In this document: positions 57,241 to 64,000 of the stretch, in pieces | Layout: each line of letters starts with the position of its first letter | How positions within the stretch are numbered: position 1 is the stretch's first letter | Source: Gyrodactylus bullatarudis | Lineage: Eukaryota > Platyhelminthes > Monogenea > Gyrodactylidea > Gyrodactylidae | Direction of reading: 5' to 3' | Assembly (NCBI GenBank): GCA_012064415.1 | Contig: SSNU01000127.1 | Span: forward strand, 575,152 to 639,151 | DNA: 64,000 bases | Made by a program: the position numbers and the translations under genes | Notes under the pieces: generated by a model | The model's database searches: none | What the model was told of the DNA's origin: nothing | What the model saw: only the letters and a program-made list of their open reading frames with translations

Positions 57241-58900
57241 TAGATAGAAGAAGGACTCCGGAAGAAATATCAAATGAAATAGAGATCAAATTGCGAGGTC
57301 TTGTTTGATGGAACTTGGTTATCCAGCCGAATTTGTGGATACGTTCATCAATCAACCTTTAGTTAGAGATCAAGTTGTCAATACGAAACTTAGCTTCAAA
57401 AGAGATTTTTGGTAATTATGTTAGGAAAAAACTCAAAAATAGCATAGAAAATATTAAACATAAATAAACTCTCATCTATCATAAATTTCACTGACCTGAC
57501 TGATCAAGCGTTCTGCGATAAAATTAATGATCACTTTATCTTATCCTTCAATAAAGCTGAAAAAATTGATCTCATTCCAACTCAGTCTCCACCGCCTGTT
57601 ATTTCTCTAACTGATTTAATTTCTTTTTTTAACAAATGTAAAAATAAAAGCAGACTTGATAATCACTTTAATCTCCTTTAATCTCCTTTAATCTATTAAA
57701 TAACCTACCCTCCTCATTTTTAAATTTACTTATTCAATTCCTTAACCGATGCATCGCATTATGCGATATACCCTCTGAATGGCTTATTGTTAAAATAATC
57801 CCATTCCCAAGGTTAAAAAATATTCTTACTATTCCGATCTCAGGCCTATATCATCTTTGAATATTTTCCTTTCAATTTTGGATAGTTTACTGACCGACGA
57901 AATATCAAAATCACTACCCTATCCTTTTCCTGATAAAACACAGCATGGTTTCTTATTCGGTAAAAGTACATCTAGTAATATGATTGAGTTCATGAACTAT
58001 AATCTTCATTTTAAGAAAAATTCTAATCAATTCCTCATTATCCATTTTATTGACAAATCTAGGGCCTTTGATAAGCTAAAATTCTCTTTAATAAAAAAAA
58101 GCTTATTCAACTTAACACTTGCCCACATATAATCAATCTAACAATGTTTTTTCTCTCTAATCGGAAACAATTTGTTTCCTTTAACTCCACCACTAGTAAA
58201 CTTGAATCAATCAACTCGGGTGTTCCCCAGGGTTCAATAATCGGCCCACTTCTCTTTAACATTTGCTTCGCTGATATTCAGCTCCCTCAGAACATAGAGG
58301 GTGTTCTCCTTAAATTTGCTGACGATTTCAAATTCATCTTCAAGGTGAAAAATTCCCTTGATATACTGAAAATAAATCACAACTTTTGTCTTCTTAAAGA
58401 TTCCCTTGAGGCCATGGGGCTCTATATTAATAGAGATAAATGTAAATTGTCCCATGCGGTCTCCCTGCAACCCTCTCGGAATCTCTTCTACTTCCTGGAG
58501 AAATCTCTGATGGACTTAAAATTGACCCTCTCTCTAATCTCCCTAAAATAAAAACCACAATTTTCTCAATTCTACAATTCTCTAGGTCCGTTAATCTAAG
58601 GCTTAAGGCTTTCAAAGCTTAAATAACCTTGACTATATCTCTCCCCTTATTCCCTCATTAACTTTTGAAAAATCTCTCGAGATTGAACGTATTCAATCTA
58701 GATTCCTCTATTTCTTACTATCTTCATATAATATGATTGATAAAAAATATAAAATCTCTGACTGGTATGACCTGACTAACATTAAAACATAATGTCTCAC
58801 ATAAGGTCTAAACTTGATTATTCTAAGTCTCCTCTATGCTAATCTTCATTAATCCCAGAATGTTAATGAAATTTCTTGAAAGGCTTATTTATTTCTACAA
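57241..58900 (+). pseudogene. Decayed LINE (non-LTR) reverse transcriptase
   Basis: From about 57490 the reading runs with several frameshifts: DKINDHFILSFNKAEK, then NKCKNKSRLDNHF, IPSEWLIVKIIPFP, a first RT block 57857-58132 (KTQHGFLFGKSTSSNM), and a second 58144-58551 (INSGVPQGSIIGPLLFNI and the catalytic KFADDFKFIF). The tail (LEIERIQSRFLYFL, near 58675) matches the thumb region. These are standard non-LTR RT motifs of a Jockey/CR1/RTE-like LINE. No endonuclease was seen; it is 5'-truncated. The segment 57241-57415 (LGYPAEFVDTFIN) may be a separate TE fragment. Many stops and shifts make it dead. Confidence 0.75.
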
Positions 58901-59010
58901 TTCTCATTATACGATGTATAATATACATATTTCACGAACATAGATAAATCAAATTACATTTGTGCACCAGTTTTGGTGTGTGAGAATGTGCACACCCAGA
59001 TTTTCCAGCT

Positions 59011-59412
59011 AAAATTAAGAGTTCGTATTTGAAATCTACTAAGAAGTAGGACAAATATATTTAAATTTTAATATTTTGGGCAAATTTTGTCACTTTTCTA
59101 GTTTTTTGGTCTCAACTTGTAGAGAATTTTCTCCTGATTCGATCAGTACCACTAAACCCTATCAAATTCGTAAGAAACTTGTAAATTATGGGAGAGGGTG
59201 ACGCATTGATTTTTCATCAAAATTTCGAAGTTTATTTTCAATAGTTTTCATACTTAATGAATGAACTTGATAGGGTTTAGTGGTACTGATCGAATCAGGA
59301 GACCAAGTTGAGACCAAAAAACTAGAAAAGTGACAAAATTTGCCCAAAATATTAAAATTTAAATATATTTGTCCTACTTCTTAGTAGATTTCAAATACGA
59401 ACTCTTAATTTT
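59011..59412. mobile_element. 402-bp foldback element
   Basis: Arms 59011-59165 and 59267-59412 are near-perfect reverse complements; shared ends are AAAATTAAGAGTTCG and CTAAACCCTATCAA. The left arm has nine extra bases (TAGAGAATTTT replacing GT). The loop is about 100 bases. No ORF or clear target duplication was seen. Confidence 0.75.
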
Positions 59413-59560
59413 ATTTTATTTTTGAACCGCCATATTATATCAAGAGATGCTATATTGTATTTATTTTTACTTTCCTAACTCATTCAAACCATACTTTCTA
59501 ACAAAAAAAAAATTTATATTACCAAAGATAGCAAATATATAGTTGTAAGAGCCACATGTA

Positions 59561-59632
59561 GCAGCCACACTCTGGTATTTGAACCTAATACCCCTCGCAT
59601 TGTAGTCCAATGCTCAATCCACTCGCGCGTAT
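59561..59632 (-). repeat. tRNA-like SINE fragment
   Basis: On the minus strand GAGTGGATTGAGCATTGGA resembles an A box, a 5-base stem GCATT/AATGC encloses a 7-base loop, and AGGTTCAAATACC about 35 bases on resembles a B box. The acceptor stem does not pair and the loop lacks a normal T33, so it is not a working tRNA. A tRNA-derived SINE head is the likeliest reading. Confidence 0.4.
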
Positions 59633-59817
59633 ATGTATACTTAGATTAGTTCTAAATGCTTTGTGAGTTTCTTTTGTACCATTCTAGGTGGAATCCATTA
59701 GTAAGCTGTAACATTCAGCGAAATGGGCTGATCCATTACCAAATATGACGTTCCTGTGGGATATATATAACCTTTGTAAGTATAGGTGTTGCACTATTCA
59801 TTAATGAAAAAAACAGT

Positions 59818-60070
59818 TTTAATAGGATTTAAGTCATTTCTGAAAATTTTTGTAAGAAATAATGTGAATCCAAGTTAAAATAAAACAGTAAGAGAAGTTT
59901 TTTTGATTTGAAAATTTTCACAATTTTGTTTATCTTATTCCAGAAGCATAAACAGGTATTTTGAAGCAAAATTTGATGGGATTATATTAAAATACTTGAA
60001 GATCGAATTCATCATATCAATGGGGGATTTTAGTAATTTTGGAAAATTTCGTCCAAGTCTAATAAATATA
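59818..60070 (+). mobile_element. Internal-deletion derivative of the 9-kb piggyBac
   Basis: The left part (AAGAAATAATGTGAATCCAAG at about 59853) matches 8937-8960, and the right part (from about 59920, TTTATCTTATTCCAGAAGCA ...) matches 10370-10510. The transposase is gone, so this is a MITE made by internal deletion. Confidence 0.65.
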
Positions 60071-60962
60071 ACAGTACTGTAAAATACTGGATATAAAATA
60101 TATAATTGAATGATTGAACAATGGTTTAAGCAAAGATCTTTCATGACACAATGATTAATTATCAATTTTTTGTAGGATTATATACTCAATTTCAGATGAT
60201 AAACACAAATAAAGTGAATGTCAGTTGTCAAAAAAATAATTTTCACTCTCTGCTGGCCAATTTGAAGCATATTTATAAAACTTTTAAATGGAGCAATGGA
60301 AGAGGTCGTGACCATTGGAGACTCTCATTTAAATAATTCAATAAGTGATACACTAAACACATCATTAGAGAAGTTTGAGCAAGCTTTTTTTGTCGGAGTA
60401 AAGATTTTTTCTTTTTCTTATCAAGATTCAGTTGGATAATAAAATATATGATTGTTTCCTAATTAGGGCTGTTGAAGAATTAAGGATTAAGCTAACCAAA
60501 AAACTGTAATTTAAGCTGATAAAATTCATTCTCTCCAAACTGACCTTTTATCAGCCTTTATCTCATTTTGAAAAAAAAAGTTTACGATTACAAAATATCA
60601 ATTATAAATGATGCGCCAAGAATTTTCAATGAATTATACAACGAAAAATGACAAAATTCAGATTTTCAAATAGGTTTTGCAACATTTCAAATAAAAATGT
60701 GGTTTATGGAAAAATTTGAGTCCTATTTCACACGTTGCGAGAAAAGAACATGAATATTTAATTTAGGCAGGGGACATTTTGTATTATGTAATGTAGATAT
60801 TCGGGATATCACAAATCTTTCAAATGGCCATCACGATTCTAAATTTTGATTTACAAATATTTTCAACTCAAAATTCCAAAAAATACTTTTTCCAAATATG
60901 TTTCCTCTTTATGAATGAGGTGTGCAATAAGAATATGGAAAACTAATTAATTACCTAATATG
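60071..60962. other. No gene seen
   Basis: AT-rich DNA. A short stretch near 60820-60900 loosely resembles the foldback arm at 278-385. Confidence 0.4.
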
Positions 60963-61281
60963 TAGGGCGGTCAAAATAGTACTTTTGATATGTTGCTATA
61001 ATTTTCATGCGAATTATGCTATTTTTCACTTTTTTTCTGGACCCTTGTCAGATAACATGAAAACAAATGATATTTCTCTCGAAAATCATTATATCTTCAT
61101 TTGATACAGGATGTTTCTAAAGCGTCCCAATCTCAAATAAGACCCTCGTCTGACGGCTTTTCGTTCAACAAATAATGTTAAGCTTGGGATATTATTTCAA
61201 CTTCATTCATTTCATAATATTTTACTCTACTTAAGCGAATAAATTATTTTTCTAATTTACTAAAAAGTAGTGACCGCCTTA
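60963..61281 (+). mobile_element. hAT deletion derivative (319 bp)
   Basis: Starts TAGGGCGGTCAAAATAG and ends GTGACCGCCTTA, matching the ends of the hAT at 5536-7204. The interior keeps the start of that element's 5' region (GATATGTTGCTA; GTTTCTAAAGCGTC) and loses the transposase. Flanks CTAATATG and CTTATGAG are a degraded 8-bp duplication at best (5 of 8). Confidence 0.75.
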
Positions 61282-63671
61282 CTTATGAGTTATAAGTTGA
61301 CTAGCTAGTTGATGAAAAAACTCTTTGTAAAAATTATAAATTATCCTCTTCAAATCAATGTAGCTTTAGCTGAATTTAATAATTAAATGATGTAATAATT
61401 TCGGGACGAAACACTTCTTAAGATTACCAGATAGGTACAAGAAATTCAGATGTAGATGGTATTAGAACAGGGTAATTCTGGAAAAAAGGTATTCTTGAAT
61501 AATTCATTTGTCATGAGCACGAAGGGATGAATTCTTAATGTGAGTCTCTTCCTGTACCCATTACCTTGAGCTGAATACTTTTTTTAATACCATATATAGC
61601 ATATATAATGTATATCTACTGTTCTACTCACATAGATTATTAGTAGAATTTTGTTTCATTCACATTCTCAGTCACTTATACACACTCTGTTTAGTTACGT
61701 CTCTTTTTTACTTGAAAGTAAAAGTGTAGTCGAAATAAAGTGTAGTCCTCATCAGTGCTCCAATCACTCATTTTGTTTTGGTGTGTGTAGATTGCAGGGT
61801 GGAATGAAACACAGAGAGAGAGGGGTAAAAATTAATTTATACATTATGTATAAACTAAAAATAATCATAGTAATAATAATAAACACATTCTCGATGGAGA
61901 AAGAGAGTTTCATTTTATTCTCCCAATTTATAAAATATTCATGAGATTGGGTGTGTGAATGTGTGACAGAAAATTTTTGTACTTCTTCTCTTGGTTGTAT
62001 GGAAACTCTTGAGTTTCATAAATTAAGATTACGACAGGACAAAAAAGAACATGACAAAATGAAACAAAGTTTGAACTCAAGAGCCGGTGGAGCTTACCTC
62101 ATTAATTAACCTTCTGTTCAGGAAAATCACGTTGAATAAATGAATATTTTTTAAAAATTAACTAATTTTCAACCTAGCTAGTTAAGAGAACTTTTAAGGG
62201 CGGCTCAAATGATATATAACACTTGTAGGTCCTGAAAATGTTGTGAATAAATTGAATGATTTTCCTATACTAATGAAAGTCTTTACACACCTTATTCAGG
62301 GGTACGACAAGCTTAACAAAGACAGAAATAAAAGAAATGTCTATGAATGAAATCGTAAAACATTCTCTTGAGTAATTCCAATTGATGAAAAATCAAAAAA
62401 CTTTTCTAGTATTCAGGTAGAAAAGAAAAATTAAAAATCAATTGGACCATGGTAGTTCTAAATTGTGCTTGTACTTCTTTTGAATACACAGATTTGGATC
62501 TTCTCTCATAATGTAAAACTTCGCTCTGATTTTGAGGTCCGCCAGTTGGTCTCTTGAAAGATATATACATGAATATATTCAAGATCTCATTCCCATAGGT
62601 AAGAATTCTAATGTTGATTTTTAAAGGTTTACTTCACAGTAATATTTCTTGTTTTCTAGATATAGGAGACAATTATAATTTGATTATGAATATTTGATGA
62701 GGTCTCATGAAATTTTTTATCGTAAAGTCATAAAGTTCTGTTTTAGCAATGAGCGTCATTCAAAATGAAGATTTCTTGATAACTGAGAAAAATGAGCGCT
62801 TATAGAGATGAACTTTATTGAAGTTGCTACATAATCATCGTGTATTATTAAAGTTTACTGAACATTTTATAGAGACATGGATGTTAGATAAAGTTAATGC
62901 TTGTCTTTGATAGATTAAGTACATTCTACGATAAATCTCTTGCTTCTGATTGGCTAGAATAAAATTTAATTATAGCAGTCTAGCAAAATTTTTATGCTTA
63001 TTGTGGTTGTGATAGTATATTCTTCAGATCGAATTTTTTAGCGTTTAGATTTGGATAAATTTTCGAATTTTAGGTCTTATTTCATTTAAAGTTTTGAAAG
63101 GAATTCATATATTTCTCGAAATCCATACGCTAAAAATTTTCTAAATCCTTAAATTTCGATCTTTAAATTTTTTGGAACGATGATGTTGCCGAACCTCATT
63201 TAAATTTTTTCATTTGAGTAAATCGAACGAATTGGAATCAGATTCAGTAAAAATGATCTAAAATTAGTTGACCGATAGACATGTATGAATTTTTAAAGTT
63301 GTTCTTCCTCGGATTGAATTGAGATCTTTAATGAAGATTTTTGAGTTTTTTAAAGTAGTGTAATCTACGCTTCTTCTAGTTCAATATCTATCTTACTCAG
63401 ACTTTGGTCCAGAATCCAATGCTTCAAAGATTTCAAATAATTATTTGTTGCCATTTGAAAACCAATAAAGATAGCTTTCAAATTCTTTTTGCATGTTTCT
63501 TAGATTTCTTTTGGGAAAAATTTAGAAAAACGAATTTTTTGAATTCCAACTTTTTAAACTATATATTTTAACTGACATATATGTCCAAATGGCACTTAAG
63601 GGTAACTGTTTAATTTTTATATGGAGCCAACAAAAATATACAGAATAAATAGTATTTATTCAAGACTGAGC
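61282..63671. other. No gene seen
   Basis: AT-rich DNA; the open frame at 61651-61944 has no domain, Kozak or splice support. No strong repeat was recognised. Confidence 0.4.
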
Positions 63672-64000
63672 TTACATGAAGCAGATTTCTTCATTTGAAA
63701 TACAATAAAACATGTTACAAGTTATACAATAGGTAGATATCTTTGTTTTGCATATTGAACAGCCATTGCGTGCATTGAGATTCTCAACTTGAGCTGCGAG
63801 ATGTTTCATAGAAGCAACTGACTTACAGGACAATTGAATCATTGATTCATTACTTTTCATAAGACTTTTTCTTGAGCGAGTGGTACATCCTTCTTCTTCA
63901 GGTACGGCTGGTATCTAGACTTGAAAGAATCGAATAGATCGACATAACCCATTGACTTGTTATAAACTGATACGATATCGGGATAGGTTACATCTATTCT
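63672..64000 (-). pseudogene. piggyBac transposase C-terminal relic, runs off window
   Basis: At the window edge the minus strand reads VTYPDIVSVYNKSMGYVDLF, the region around the third catalytic Asp of piggyBac transposases (normally GVD). It then passes to another frame (PEEEGCTTRSRKSLMKSNES) ending in a Cys-rich zinc-binding tail (CSICKTKIS, YCITCNMFYC). The usual R-W-helical segment between these is missing, so an internal deletion and frameshift are likely. It differs from the 9-kb piggyBac. Confidence 0.6.

Noticed and set aside
59561..59632. Functional tRNA gene
   Set aside because: A and B boxes are present but the acceptor stem does not pair and the anticodon loop lacks T33.
61651..61944. 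97-codon + strand frame
   Set aside because: Low-complexity His/Ser start and Ile-rich end; no domain, no splice sites, no conserved context.

Overview
This is a gene-poor, AT-rich animal genomic window with spliced genes. An Optix/Six3-6 homeobox gene, an erlectin-like ER lectin gene and the transposon mix (Penelope-like, piggyBac, hAT, Mutator-like, LINE) point to an arthropod. I suspect a crustacean such as a parasitic copepod, but nothing here proves the species.

Layout. 0-5 kb: a foldback repeat, then a three-exon secreted Kunitz-type gene (2109-4559) whose second intron holds a 763-bp foldback. 5.4-7.6 kb: a dead small cysteine-rich secreted-protein gene split by a decayed hAT element with a perfect 8-bp target duplication; its intact paralogue lies at 14446-14865 on the minus strand. 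8.7-10.5 kb: a piggyBac element with a 5'-truncated transposase that keeps all three catalytic Asp. 12.2-13.2 kb: an unrecognised gene broken across reading frames. 17.9-20.3 kb: a 5'-truncated Penelope-like element (RT plus GIY-YIG), followed by a candidate type I hammerhead ribozyme and the start of a second tandem unit, itself split by a TTAA-flanked MITE. 20-32 kb: no gene, only dispersed repeats.

32.1-34.1 kb: an Optix/Six3-6 gene with a TATA box, three coding exons and a poly(A) signal, followed by 10 kb without genes. 44.5-45.9 kb: a single-exon gene with a possible PTB-like region. 46.3-46.9 kb: a Mutator-like MITE. 49.6-50.8 kb: a Mutator-like element with long inverted ends, a transposase relic, and a piggyBac-type MITE in one arm. 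51.2-55.1 kb (minus): a multi-exon erlectin/OS-9 family gene just downstream of a C2H2 zinc-finger gene. 56-59.6 kb: integrase and LINE relics, a foldback and a tRNA-like SINE fragment. 59.8-64 kb: deletion derivatives of the piggyBac and hAT elements seen near the left end, then a second piggyBac relic running off the window.

The host genes share no evident pathway: development (Optix), ER quality control (erlectin), secreted proteins (Kunitz and the cysteine-rich family) and a zinc-finger factor. The main interest is transposon biology: the Penelope hammerhead candidate, and nested insertions whose pre-insertion sites can be read directly.
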